Part shown: in pieces, positions 44,640 through 57,280 of the stretch
Position numbering within the stretch: position 1 is the first letter of the stretch
How the letters are laid out: each line of letters opens with the position of its first letter
NCBI GenBank assembly: GCA_944548615.1
Contig: OX155954.1
Span: 9,357,881-9,421,880 of the forward strand
Source of the DNA: Micropterix aruncella
Taxonomy: Eukaryota; Arthropoda; Insecta; Lepidoptera; Micropterigidae
Reading direction: 5' to 3'
DNA length: 64,000 bases
The notes under the pieces: model-generated
Seen by the model: only the letters and a program-made list of their open reading frames with translations
Database searches by the model: none
What the model was told of the DNA's origin: nothing
Position numbers and translations under genes: made by a program

Positions 44640-45060
44640 ATCACTTAAAACACTAGAAAGCAATGTCCGGTCCGGTGGGTTGCGATCGATGCGGTTGGGT
44701 CGTTTGTCGTCGGGGTGTCAATCACTGCACATAATGAGGTTGTCGGTCGTCGATCACTGCGTCGCGCGGACGGATATGGGCCGTCTTTTGTCTCGGCACA
44801 GTCGGAGGCCGCGGCTTGACTGACGGCCGTCCGCGGCGGCGGGCGCGCGGAGGCCGGGCCCCGCCCGCTCGCGCCCCGGGGCGGGGCCGCCACGCCACGG
44901 CCAATCCCCGTCCTTTATCTCGCCCCACCCACGCCCCGAGGGGCCCGCCGCGCGGACCGAGCGAGCGGGACGACTCGACCGCGCGGCCGACCCGAGCGGC
45001 CGGGCTCCGACCCCACCTCGGCCCGCAACGCGCGCAAAGCCCAATACGAGACGGGACGAC
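44640..45060 (-). promoter_or_regulatory. CpG/GC-rich block, probable promoter and 5' UTR
   Basis: This is by far the most GC- and CpG-rich stretch of the window, ending sharply near 45060. On the minus strand it contains GC-box-like GGGGCGGGGCC near 44877-44888, a CCAAT box in inverse (ggattggcc, ~44908), GATAAAGG near 44917, and then the candidate first exon. Overlapping frames on both strands are composition artefacts. Promoter function is inferred. Confidence 0.4.
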
Positions 45061-45125
45061 ATTGTCGAAGTGCTTCAGACGTGCTTTATTTATTAAAAAT
45101 ATAATAAACAACATTTACTCGCGTC

Positions 45126-46778
45126 ATGCGTGGGGCGGACTGCTGGACGGACCACAGACTCGTCATTACCAAGCTGCAACTTCGCCTACACCCACCGCGT
45201 AGGACCGAGAGAGTTAAAGGTGTTAGCCTAAACCTACAACACCTAGAAAATAAAGAAACGCAGCAAAGATACGTCTCTGCAATGAACCTAGCGCTGAGTA
45301 CACTTAACGTTGAAGACGGTGATTTTCAAGCCAACTGGAACCTTCTCTCTTCTCATGTACTAGAAACAGGTACTCAGATCCTGGGCATTAAAACTCGGAG
45401 AAACGAGGACTGGTTCGACGAAAATGAAGAGATACTATCAGAGGCAATTAAAAATCACCGAGAACTACTACGTCGGCAACATCACGGACGCCAGCACCAT
45501 AACATCACAGATGAGCTAAAAAGAAGTGGAACTGAGCTACGTAGACTGACTAGGCAAACTAAGGACACTTGGTGGCAAGAAAAGAGCCAACACATGCAGT
45601 GGTTAGCCAATACTAACCAACTCGGCGACTTCTACTCAGAACTGCGGAAGCTGATTGGTAGTACCCAGCGATGTAGCGTTCCCCTTAAATCCTCTGATGG
45701 TTCACATCTGCTGAAAAGCAAGGAAGATGTGCTGAAGAGATGGGCGGATCACTTTAACACCTTGCTCAACGTGGATCGATCTGTGGACATGCAGCACATC
45801 GGCTTAATTCCTGCGCTGCCTAGTGCTGTTGAGCTAGACGACCCACTCTCTTTGAAAGAGGTAGTTACAGCCCTAAAAGAACAGAAGAATAAGAAGGCGA
45901 CTGGCATTGACAACTTACCAGGAGAGCTACTGAAATATGGAGGCGATAAGCTGCACACGAAGCTATGGGCATTGTTCGGACGAATGTGGGTCGAAGAACG
46001 TGTACCAGCAGACTTTAAAGTCTCTCGCATCTGCTCGCTGTACAAGAACAAAGGCGACCGTTCTGACTGCAATTCGTACCGCGGAATATCACTTCTCTCT
46101 GCTCCTGGTAAAGTGTTCGCCCGAATACTTTTAAACCGACTGATGACCCTGTCGGAGAGGATTCTACCAGAAACCCAGTTCGGATTCCGTCCAGATCGAG
46201 GAACCTGTGAAGCTATCTTCTCCGTTCGTCAAATACAGGAAAAAAGCAGAGAACAGGGTCAAAATCTGTATCTATGTTTTGTTGACCTAGAGAAGGCATT
46301 TGACAGCGTATCACGTGAAGCCCTGTGGAAGATTCTGGAAAAGGTTGGATGCACTGAGAAATTTGTCAGACTGATTCGACTTCTGCATGGTGACATGGAA
46401 TGCTGTGTGTCAGTCAACGGTGAACAAACAGGGTTCTTTCCTGTAAGCCGTGGCGTGAAACAAGGCTGCGTGCTTGCGCCTACCTTGTTTGCCTTATATT
46501 TCGCAGTTGTAGTCCGTGATGCTCTGCAACACATCTCAGAAGGTGTTAGAATTCGTTTTCGCACAGATGGCTCTCTTTTTAATCTGGCAAGACTTAAAGC
46601 CCACACAAAAGTATCATACGCCACGATAACGGATATAATGTATGCCGATGATCTATGCTTCGTAGCCGAAAGCCCAGATGGCCTGCAAAGGTTAATGACT
46701 AACCTCGACGTGTCATGTAAGAACTTTGGCCTAAAAATCAGTGTGAAGAAAAACCGAAGTGATGGCCAACACACTTAA
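45126..46778 (+). pseudogene. LINE polymerase, endonuclease tail and RT domain
   Basis: 550 open codons. Residues ~3-13 (GADCWTDHRLV) are the last endonuclease motif. A KNKGDRSDCNSYRGISLLS block precedes QFGFRPDRGT (~350-359). VDLEKAFDSV (first catalytic Asp ~387), SRGVKQGCVLAPTLF (~440-454) and the YADD box (506-509) complete an intact RT core. The frame then breaks: one extra A in the A5 run at 46749-46753 turns KK-TEV into KK-NRS and leads to a stop at 46776. Most of the endonuclease is missing, so it is not functional as it stands. GVKQGC and the organisation suggest the RTE group; the clade is tentative. Confidence 0.92.
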
Positions 46779-47601
46779 TGAAGAACCTATATCTATTAAG
46801 CTCGGAGAGACTCCTCTGAAGCAAGTGGACAAATTCAAATACCTTGGAAGCACTATAACAGCAAAATGTGACCTTGACTCTGAATTGAACGGGAGGATAG
46901 GAGCTGCTTCTGCAGCTTTCGGTAAACTCCGTAGCAAAGTCTTCAGCTCACACGACATCAAGCTGGGAACAAAAGTGTCTGTCTACATGGCGATCGTCCT
47001 CCCAAACCTCCTCTACTCGTCAGAGACATGGTGCCCATACCGAAAGCACATTCGCGCACTTGACAAATTCCACCTTCGATGCCTACGCGACTTAATGAAC
47101 ATCAAGTGGTCGGACCGTGTGAGGAACACGGAAGTTCTTCGACGCGCTAAAGTCAGCGGAATAGAAGCATACATGATGCGACGACAGCTGAGATGGTGCG
47201 GACATGTCTCCCGTATGCCTGATGAGAGAGTGGCAAAACGTATCTTTTACGCTGAAGTAAAGAACGGCAAACGGAAACAAGGCGGCCAGCTACTCAGATA
47301 CAAGGATACTCAGAAGAGGCATATGAAAAGGTGCAACATTGAACCCTCTCAGTGGGAGAGTAAAGCGAAAGATCGCCCAGGATGGAGACTGCTAGTGCAG
47401 AGCAATATAGATGATTTTGAAAAGAAGAGGCTGCTCGACTTAGATGCCAAGCGCGACGAGCTAAAGGCCCGACCACCGGCGGCCATAAAGTATAATTACG
47501 TCGATGGTGTCTTGACTTGCGCCAAATGTGCACGCACATTCAAAGCCAAGATCGGCTACATCAGTCACCTGAGGGCTCACCAGCAAAACCCCCAACAATA
47601 A
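46754..47601 (+). pseudogene. LINE polymerase C-terminal part with C2H2 zinc finger
   Basis: It continues the RT gene after the +1 frameshift; there is no separate start, and the apparent start at 46759 is a GTG inside the original frame. Features in order: [43 protein letters not shown] in the usual post-RT position, [23 protein letters not shown], then a terminal C2H2 finger ([21 protein letters not shown]) seven residues from the stop. The WCGHVSRMP motif and terminal C2H2 finger are known from RTE-like elements of many invertebrates. Confidence 0.92.
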
Positions 47602-47694
47602 AAAAAAAAAAAAAAAAGAATCTAGAATGCAATCGCTATGGCCGAATACGGCTAGAAGGATATATATATATAATAAACAACATTTCTATGCCAA

Positions 47695-48503
47695 CCTAAC
47701 TAGGCCATGCCCGTACCAAGGTAGTATTTAATATATTATTTAAATTGTATTTCTCAAGAAAACATACAGCGTTGCTATAAACAAATTTACATACACACTT
47801 GATGGTAGCAATGAATGTAAGGCCATTTACTTATTTTCAACTTTTTACAATAAATGATTAACAATTTTAATTGGATTTAATTTATCCGAATTGTCTAAAA
47901 GTTGAGGATCGGGAGTAGTAGGGATTGAAGGGGAATGGTCTGTATTATATAATTACTTACATACCTACATATACATATACGAAAACACATACGCAATCAT
48001 CTACATGCCTACGTATACGTATACATAAATACCTACATCTATCAATCTAATGCATGCATACTTACATATACCTAGGTATAGATAATCAATACATAGATGA
48101 ATATAGAAAATAAATACATAGGTACCTACATACATAAATTATCAAAAAAAAATATTTTATTAAGCTCTTTGGGAATTTTCTAAGTTTCTATATAGGTAAT
48201 TATATAAGTAATTATATAAGCTGATTGTTTTATTGAATTATTATCAATATGTTGGAACCTAGTAGGTATCATACAACGTCAGAAGACGACAAAAAATGGT
48301 ATTTTGTGCAAAAATCGTATTAGCGCCTTGCAATGATCATGCTATATCGATGTTTTTAAATATAATTGTAAGTTTAATTTGAATGTAATTATCTGTTTTA
48401 TATTTTATCACATTTTGTATGTTTCATTTTAATACTATGTGCATATGAATAAATCAATGCCACACATAGAGTTTTCCTTGGTACGGGCTATGGCCTAGTT
48501 AGG
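47695..48503. mobile_element. Non-autonomous TIR element of unknown superfamily
   Basis: The ends CCTAACTAGGCCATGCCCGT (continuing ACCAAGG) and the inverse CCTAACTAGGCCATAGCCCG are near identical over 27-28 bp. The 809-bp interior is AT-rich and non-coding. A related end (cctaactaggcagtgactgt, then tccaagg) occurs alone at 49537. No clear target duplication. Confidence 0.8.
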
Positions 48504-49216
48504 CAGATTCTGCAATTAATAGGCCTACTATGTAAATTAATATTTTTAAACGTATAAAATTATTATTATTAATTCGAATGTTTGAGGAGCTCTGATGGTT
48601 CAAGATGGGACGAAAAATGACAGATTTTTCACGAGTGGGCTGTCGACGCTATTATTTATTATTTTAAAAAGAAAAACCATATCCGCAACCGTGCGTCTGT
48701 CCTCGAGCGAGTGACGATGGAAGTGTCTCAGTCTGCTTTCATATGACTGAAGTCCTAGATATTGCCGAAAGTTAAGATACCTCAGGAATCTATTCTGGAC
48801 CTCGGACTCGAAATAGGTATATGGAATGAAGTCTTTAGCAAATTTATGAATATATTTTTTTCGGTTTTTATATTAAAAGTTATTGGGTACGATTGAGACA
48901 AATGGCGCATTTATGACGTCTTTTTGTGTCACTAAAGTTCCCACGCAAAGTGTCTCAAACGTCCCCAATATCACTTTTTAAATAAAAAATCGATTTAAAC
49001 GGATTCAGAAAGCACTTTTAAAATGGTTTTTATCATAAATCGACATAAGATAGTAAAAGGATCATACGGCGAAAGACATTTTTTTGCGTGGGTACTTGTA
49101 ACAAGGGGAATTTTCGAATAATGTTTTATGAAAAAACTTATTTTGGAGGTAGTAAAACTTCCGCACCTTCTGACACCTGACCGCGCGATCGGACGAGGGC
49201 CGCTGACCGCGAGTTA
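48504..49216. other. Unassigned stretch
   Basis: Mixed composition; the phrases 'cccacgcaaagtgtctcaaa' (48941) and 'tttttgcgtgggtacttgta' (49081) hint at another inverted-repeat element, not resolved. No coding signal. Confidence 0.3.
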
Positions 49217-50290
49217 CATCGAACACTTTAATCAGCTTGAGTTAGTAAAAATAAGTAGGTAGCTGTAGCAGAATATCCATTATAGCATAGCAAGATTGTG
49301 ATGTGATTCAGTCTTAGTATCAATTATGCAAAAATTTAAATAAACCGGTCTCCTAATTTTAAACCTCTGATTGAAATATCTATATGTAAATTTTAACACA
49401 ACCAAAATCATCTTATAATAAAAATATATTAAAGCCTAGGCGTCTTCTTTTTCATTCATGTATAATTAGGTTTCATCCATGTATATATATTAGGTTACTG
49501 ACAAAAAAAAATATTTAGGAAATAATAACTAGGGTCCTAACTAGGCAGTGACTGTTCCAAGGAAAACGCCAATATTATATGACATTATATTAAATGTCAA
49601 AGATTAGTTTCATGAAAAAATGATTAAAAAATGATAGTTTATTAAAAAAAACATATAATAATTAAAAAAAATTGAGTAATCATTAAATAACAAAAATAGT
49701 AGAAAATAATTATAAAATAAATTTAACTACAAAATATTATGTTATAAAAATAAAAAGCTGAATTCACTCTTGTTTATTTATGTGCAATGTATATTGTTAG
49801 AGATGTGAGGGTCTGTAAATTGTGTGTGTGTGTGAATGTGTTGCTATTTTTGATATGTCATGAGGATACTTTCAGTTTCCGTTTTTCCTTTAATAATCAA
49901 CCACTGAATGAGACTTTTTTTGAAAACCACCTCTGGTAATCCTGAAATATTGAAGTGTTTTCCTAAAGTATTTATTAATCTCGGAGCAAGGTAATGATAT
50001 TGGTTTTGTCCAAACGATGTAAATCTCCTGGACACTATATATTGTGGTACATGCGCTGATATTGTGTTCTTAGCAGAGTGTTTTAAACAATACAATTGCC
50101 TAATATCATGTATTTTCGCTTAGAGAAAAAACTCATTAAAATATTACATATTTGGTTACAATAACTTGTCATTTTCACTATTTTATTGACTATTAAATGC
50201 GACTATTTTATTTTCTGTTCGAAAATCTATTATAATTTGTATTTGTAGTACCATATAATTTTATATTTTATGACAACTCAATGGACAATT
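49217..50290 (+). repeat. Z-family repeat, copy A (split by a LINE fragment)
   Basis: 49217-49504 and ~50157-50290 match copy B at 52468-52529 plus 53807-54160: 'gctgtagcagaatatccatt', 'gtgattcagtct', 'aaaaatttaaataaac', 'taggttactgaca', and beyond the interruption 'cgactattttattttct' and 'tgtatttgtag-acc-tataatttt'. It preserves the empty target of the hAT element at 52530. Confidence 0.75.
49505..50156 (-). pseudogene. CR1/L2-type LINE C-terminal fragment
   Basis: The minus frame 50095-49844 reads SRRFTSFGQNQYHYLAPRLINTLGKHF and then FKKSLIQWL, matching the C-terminal R--TSFG--S-HYLAPRLYN-LP ... FK--L--WL signature of this LINE group. No RT remains. It interrupts the Z-family copy, and its 3' junction is not clear. 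Confidence 0.65.
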
Positions 50291-50894
50291 CTCACGTCAG
50301 AATGTAGGTTACGTTAGTTTTGAATGCTTTTTTTAAATACATATGTCAAATAATTAGCTGAATGCCCTTGTAGTTTTAAGTATCTAATACGGTTTTCCTA
50401 ATTATGAGGTTAGACTCTTAATGAACCTTTATTATCGATTTTTAGAATTATTTAATCTTATGCGTCTATCCAAAATATTGTGTACTAATGTCTAACTAAA
50501 CAATTATGCAAAAGATTTTGAAGACTGTTGATTCGATTTGATTTGTTTTGTCGTCTATATCAGCGTTATTTGCCGTCGAAAATACGTTTGGGGTTTTTAA
50601 TGGAAATACAGGGTTCTTTAAAAATCAAATCTCGTCCCGGCGATTAGGAGTGTCGGGTACAGGTAGGTCCTCGCTGTCGTCTCCCTAATCTCCCGGACGG
50701 CGAGGACCGACAACGAAAAAAAAGACGGAGCACGGGACGAGTCATTATGTGAAATTAGCCCGTAATGCCATTAGCGATGGGAGCATTTTCCAAAGTCATC
50801 ACTTGCCGGCGCGACCGTCGGCCGGTGCGGTGGTCATCGGCATCATCATGCGGCGCTACAATTTTGAATGTATCAATTACTTTCCCGGTTCATC
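50291..50894. other. AT-rich spacer and GC-richer block (50560-50890)
   Basis: The GC-richer part includes a quasi-palindromic segment 'cctcgctgtcgtctccctaa' / 'ggacggcgaggaccgacaac' near 50670-50720. Single-copy in the window. No coding call. Confidence 0.3.
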
Positions 50895-51650
50895 AACCGA
50901 CAAGGAGTGACAATATTGTGAACGCACAGTTTTATTCGAGATACGGACAGAGATTTCAATTTTGAGCCCCTGAGACGATTAACACCATTTCCAGATTGAA
51001 GTCTGTCTGTGTGTGTATTCCTCCACTATAGCGGCCAAACGCTTAATCCGATTGAGCTGAAATTTGGCATGCAGGCATCATTTGGAGTTTAAAAGGTTGT
51101 GGTTAAAAACGGTCCACCAGGGGGCGCACTAATCATATTTCAATCTCGAAATATTGGACTTATAGGTATACTTGAAATTTGGTAAACTGAAATTTCGCCG
51201 GTCAATATATTTTCGTAAACGCGTTAAATTAATCAATGTACTTAGGTAATCGTTGAGAAAATGCAGCGCTTCATTAATGATTAAATTACAATATTTTGGC
51301 CGATTAAATGTTTCCTACAGTATTGTCTTGCATTATTTTCTTATACAATATTAATCAAAATTGAACTGAATTAAATTAAATTAAATTACTGTTATTATAA
51401 AATTATATTATTATTAAATTACAACTATCACCAGTATAGGAAAGGAGAGGGATCGGCATCACTCGCGTCGGTTATAATGCGAGAATTGAACGTGTTTAAA
51501 ATGCATTACATCCTCACTATCCGCGCTCGTCGCCGACTATCCCGTTCAATCAGGTTAACCTCCTTCTTGAAGGGTCATCACGATCAACATTCTTCCATAA
51601 GTCCTTCGCTACATGTCTTTGGTTTAAATATCTCGTTCTTTTGATTAAAA
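50895..51650 (+). repeat. PQ-family repeat, copy 4
   Basis: Uninterrupted copy. Landmarks: 'tgaagtctgtctgtgtgtgt' near 50998, 'cgcttaatccgattgagctg' near 51040, 'tttggcatgcaggcatcatt' near 51063, 'atttcaatctcgaaatattg' near 51138 and 'atccgcgctcgtcgccgact' near 51519, then 'cctccttcttgaaggg' near 51559. It shows the pre-insertion state for the F element in copy 3. No ORF. Confidence 0.8.
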
Positions 51651-52467
51651 TATCTCTTAGACGAGATATACTAGTAATATTTAGTTTCTCGGCTAAGGGC
51701 CAACAGATGGATCCGGTTCAACCGCCGAGAGAGGGCGCTCACCGATTTTTTCTAAAATAAAATTAAAATTAAGATAAAATCAGATTTGCCGGGAAAATGT
51801 TAGGGTGGCAAACCGATTTTTATATATGTGTAATAATCGCAGCGTGCGTTACCGTCGCATGCCACCGGGAGATAACCTATTCATCCGAAGATTAGGGGAA
51901 GTTTTCCGACAATGGCGGCCCCGTCCCAATTTGAATCACAATAATAATTTGTACAGCGGCAACTCCTTGGCAGGCGGCGGGGTCCGCCATTTTTTAATCC
52001 ACGTGGGATATCAGATATGGCGGGCTCCGCCCACCCCGTTGAGGCTCACGGACCGAACGCATTAAGCGCCCGCTATCGGTTTATGTGCTCCTTGCACGTG
52101 ATCCCCCCCCCCCTTCACCCCTCCTCACTTCCACACTTCACCCCTTACACCTACCGCAACAATTGAATCTGCTACCAAATTTTCACAACGGCGGTAGGAT
52201 CTAACTAATAATGTATTTCAATGTAGGACATAGGTACCTACATAAGTAGTTACGATCGGAAACAGGAGGATCATAATTATATTTATATACAATGGATTTT
52301 TTGTTACTTGATTGTTTTTTTACACGACTGCCCAAAAAGAGGAATTTTATATGTTTAGAATTTATGTATGTAGGTATGTTTTCCGTTTCTTTATTCCACA
52401 TATAGAAAATCAATTCCGTTCGACGTTTTATTTAACATTCAAGTACCTATCATTCGACAATCTTCTT
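51651..52467. other. Unassigned; GC-richer block at 51790-52120
   Basis: The block includes 'ggcaggcggcggggtccgcc' near 51970 and a C-run near 52107-52120. The plus-strand 86-codon frame has no motif. The remainder is AT-rich. Confidence 0.25.
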
Positions 52468-52529
52468 AGCTCTAATCAGCTTGAGGTAGTAGAATAAGTA
52501 GATAGCTGTAGCAGAATATCCATTATAGT

Positions 52530-53806
<1,277 letters not shown>

Positions 53807-54398
53807 ATTATAGTATAAGATTGTGAGGTGATTCAGTCTAATTATCAATTATCTAAAAATTTAAATAAACTGATTTCTCAATTCAACCTCCTAATAGAAA
53901 CATCTATATGCAAATTTTTACATCAAAACATAATAATAATATATTAAAGAATAGATTCTTCTTTCTCATGTATGTATATGTTAATGTATAATTACATAGG
54001 TTACTGACAATTTCCATTCTGATTTTCTTCATTTAGCTTGACATTTTTATTATTTTTTTGACGACTATACGATTGCAACTATTTTATTTTCTCTCCGATA
54101 GTCTATTGTATTTTGTATTTGTAGGACCGTATAATTTTTACATTACATTACCATGGTATTTGGGTATTTTAACCTTAAATAATGATCTAATGATAAATTT
54201 TGTTTCCTGGCATGTAAAGCATGTGCAAGCTGGTTATCATTAGGTACCTACGCTAGCCATATCTTTAATTAGCTACGTTTAAAAAAAAAGAAGTTTACAA
54301 ATATTAGTTATATTTGGACTAATAAAAGAAGAAATTTGATCTAATAGAGGACAAGGTCTAGAGCCTATCTCTAAAAAAAATGTATATTTTTGTTATTA

Positions 54399-55065
54399 CA
54401 ATACAACCTTGACAAAACGATCATCAATAAAACAAATTCCTCGATGTTTCGATTATTTTTAATTCCCCTTAAACTTACCGTAAGATCCAATGCTAAATAA
54501 ATCTCTATATTACGAAAACAATGCGTTAACAACCTTGATGTAGCAAATTTCTAATCCTCTCGGAAGAAAATAAATATTTCTATGTAACGAAAACCTCAGT
54601 ATAACCGCAGTATAGCGAATGTCAAACAGTGCATTACAATTATTCGTGTCTCGACATGTCCGTAAGAATTGGCGCGAAGGATCATTATCGGACGCGTCCG
54701 TCAGCCGCGGCTTATGGACGCGACTGAGCCGTGCACATTATCGGACGTCAGGCGCGGACGCATGTGCATACGTTCGTAAGCCGCGGCTTACAGACGCGTC
54801 CGATAATGTGTTTGCCCCTTTATGCGCCAGGGCCAGGTAAGTGACATTTGTCTATTGTGTCAGTATTGAAATATTATATTGAATCAAATACAGTATTTAT
54901 GTAAGTTCACACAGTACCTATTAATAAATATATTTTTGTGTTTTATATTGTTGCGTTTTTTTAGGCCTATAAGATTTGATTTAGCAAACCTAATGTTACA
55001 AAAGCCATGATATAATGATATTTTAAAAAACCCCCCTTTAAGTTCGTAATATCGAGGGTTTACTG
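54399..55065. mobile_element. pogo-like MITE with nested fold-back
   Basis: The right end is the inverse of CAGTAAACCCTCGATATTAC; the left end CAATACAACCTTGACAAAAC matches it at about 15 of 22 positions. TA borders both sides (54397-54398, 55066-55067). Internal repeats of the 'ATA-CGAAAAC' type are typical of pogo MITEs. A GC-rich fold-back sits inside. Confidence 0.7.
54683..54808. repeat. GC-rich fold-back with internal repeats
   Basis: The left arm CATTATCGGACGCGTCCGTC (continuing AGCCGCGGCTTA) is mirrored at 54775-54808. A third 'cattatcggacg' copy lies in the middle (54736). Strong GC contrast with its AT-rich host suggests a separate insertion. A CAG|GTAAGT donor-like string follows at 54834-54841. 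Confidence 0.7.
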
Positions 55066-55114
55066 TATTTAATATTAATGTTAGCAGGTTTAATTTTATA
55101 GGTACAATTCTATA

Positions 55115-55892
55115 TAATACTAGCTGTAACCCACGGCTTCGCTTCGCATAATGTTTCGAATCGATTTGTTAATTTATGTAAGGTGGCGTTTATTTGCCTT
55201 TTTAGAAGCTATCTTTAGATATATAGTGTAATACGTCCCCCCTCAGATGCACGCTACCTATCCCGTAGACGTACGCGTCTTGTTCCTCGCCACTCATGGT
55301 ATCTCTATAACTCCTGTTCCTGTTACTAATTTCATGGTATCTCTATAACTATACCACCTAAACACTCACAGAAAATAGCTAATTTTGTCTCTATTTGACC
55401 ACCCGTGATAATGAATAAATTTTCTTCTTTAAGAACTCTTATTGTATTGGCAATAGCTTCAACAAACACTGCCTATTTATTTTTCCTAGTTTTTTGAGAC
55501 ATAAAAGCAGTTATTGTAGCCTAAATATGAAAGTTAAATATATGCTGTCGTCGACCTTTATGTAGTTCTCTTAAAGACCGATATTTTGCCATTCATTGTT
55601 TACTCATATGTATATCAAACCGTTTCTTCAGCGCACGGTCATAAATCAACTCACCAGCTCATTTTTTCCCGACTTGATTTACAAATATCGTGATATTTTG
55701 TTGAAAACTAATATCTATCGCAATATTACATTGCATATAGCACTGGTCGATAATGGATATTTCCAATAGTGAAAGAATTTTTGAAAGCGGATAAGTAGTT
55801 TCGGAGATTACCCCCTTAATACAAACTTACAAACTGACAAACTTACAAACATACAAACTTACAAACATTACTTTTTTATAATATTAGTATAT
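55115..55892 (+). repeat. Probable dispersed repeat with inverted short ends
   Basis: The start 'aatactagctgtaaccca' and 'cggcttcgcttcgc', an interior 'gaaagcggataagtagtttc', five or so 'acttacaaac' units and the end 'tataatattagtatat' resemble a very common interspersed repeat layout in moth genomes. Recognition is from general familiarity; only one copy is in this window. Confidence 0.45.
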
Positions 55893-56447
55893 ATATGTAA
55901 TATGAACTCACATATCACATGCCTTATATAATTGTTTACTTTTTGCAGCTAAAATAAAATACACAATTTATTTTCATAATTTATCTATCCATATTCATAG
56001 TATTGTATCTTACACAAAATTTAATTAAAAAATACAAGGCCTTATCGGTCAATTTCTGTAAATTATTTTTATCTACGGTGCTAACCCGTTAGCCATATCC
56101 GCTTTTCAGGCGGCGCTACGCCGACTCATGGGCGGGATGACATGAAAAGTTTTCCGGAAAACGTTGGGCGCGAAACTGATATTTATTGGCCAGGCTTGCC
56201 GCGTGCACTCGGGCTTAAAGCGACAAAACTTTCTCATAAATTATACAATTGTGTTATACAACTCTTTTACATTTACATTTTTTACATTAACCCATCATGT
56301 GTACGGGCAGAAAATAATATTTCTTGTTTATTTAATGATTTGGGTTTTCTGGCACAATAGAACGTTGGGTACATATAAGAAAAGTGGAGGTTTGATTGGA
56401 ATATGTCCTTTCTGTGGTAATAGTCGATACCAAAAGGCAACTTACCA
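55893..56447. other. Unassigned stretch
   Basis: Less AT-rich near 56080-56220 with no motif; otherwise AT-rich. Confidence 0.3.
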
Positions 56448-56720
56448 CACGGCCCGGTGGCATAGTGGTTAGGTCGCCTGATCTTACATTGTAAGGTCCC
56501 GGGTTCGATGGGAGGCTGGGTCCACCATTTTCCGTTGGGATCAAATTAACGGATTTGCAATTTCAATTCTGTCGATCGAATACAATGACAAGACACACAC
56601 TTACAGACATGTTACACGCACACATACATATAACACGTCATAGTAGGGTTGGTTGTAAGAGATTGTCATATGACAATAAACCCGCCCATTGTGACATTTT
56701 CACAATAAAGAGTATAAACA
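56448..56720 (+). repeat. tRNA-derived SINE, plus copy
   Basis: The head 'cggcccggtggcatagtggt' and B box 'gggttcgatgggaggctggg' (one arm mutated relative to the 40.8-kb copy) are followed by the shared body to 'caataaagagtataaaca'. A 9-bp duplication AACTTACCA flanks it (56439-56447, 56721-56729). Confidence 0.9.
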
Positions 56721-56734
56721 AACTTACCAGATAG

Positions 56735-57280
56735 GGAGGCACTTGAAAGTTCGTGCAGGACACCAAAATAGCGGCCGTTAAAGATGGCCGCCATTAGAAG
56801 CATTCTTTTCTTTCTGTCTCAGATCCAAATGGTCCGATTCCGATTTTATAATTTTTTGTTTGAAAGCTCTCGCGACAAGGGCGTTTTTTACACGTTTGCC
56901 TAACAAAAAAGGAGTGTAATGTGTTCTGGGTTCATCTATGTTTGTTTTCCGTTTCTTTATTCCACCGTAACTTCTAAATAATCAAACCGATTTAGAAGTA
57001 TGAGGTATTGAAAAATCGTTATGCCATCCGTAGTATCATAGAGTACGTTAACTGTCCAGATATTAAGTAAATAATTGTCTAAATGCCCGAATCTCTAAAT
57101 GTCAGTGAATTATTATAAGTAGGTACATGGTGTTTGATGTTGAATGAAAGGTCTGATTGAGTACATTCCGAAAATATATATGTATCTTTATTGGTAAATA
57201 CATAAACCACACATATTTCATAAAAAAACCCGTGATAAAAATAATTATAAATAGATTACTTCACTTTTTATAATGGAAGT
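56735..57280 (-). repeat. Y-family dispersed repeat, copy 2
   Basis: Reverse complement of 7430-7790 over at least 56900-57280; the 5' extension (56735-56900, with 'gcggccgttaaagatggccg') is absent from copy 1. Non-coding. Confidence 0.7.

Larger units (their letters stand above)
45117..47667 (+). mobile_element. RTE-like LINE, 5'-truncated, with 18-bp target duplication
   Basis: It is flanked by a perfect duplication ATATAATAAACAACATTT at 45099-45116 and 47668-47685, so the inserted DNA is exactly 2551 bp. The 5' end lies in the last codons of the endonuclease (ADCWTDHRLV); RT and a C-terminal zinc finger follow. The stop is at 47599-47601, with a run of about 18 A, a ~45-bp tail (to gctagaagga) and a short TA tail. 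The long open frames and intact duplication indicate a young insertion. It landed ~55 bp upstream of the GC-rich block. Confidence 0.95.

Noticed and set aside
44645..45202. Several 80-130-codon frames in the GC-rich block
   Set aside because: Stop codons are rare in such GC-rich DNA; frames overlap on both strands, have P/R/A/G composition and no domain.
52483..52500. let-7-like string TGAGGTAGTAG on the plus strand
   Set aside because: It matches only the first 11 bases of let-7; the rest differs, there is no hairpin, and it lies in a dispersed repeat whose other copy (49.2 kb) reads TGAGTTAGTA.
56448..56525. tRNA gene
   Set aside because: A/B-box sequence is present but the acceptor stem is not closed and a common SINE body follows; the same structure recurs at 40.6-40.9 kb.
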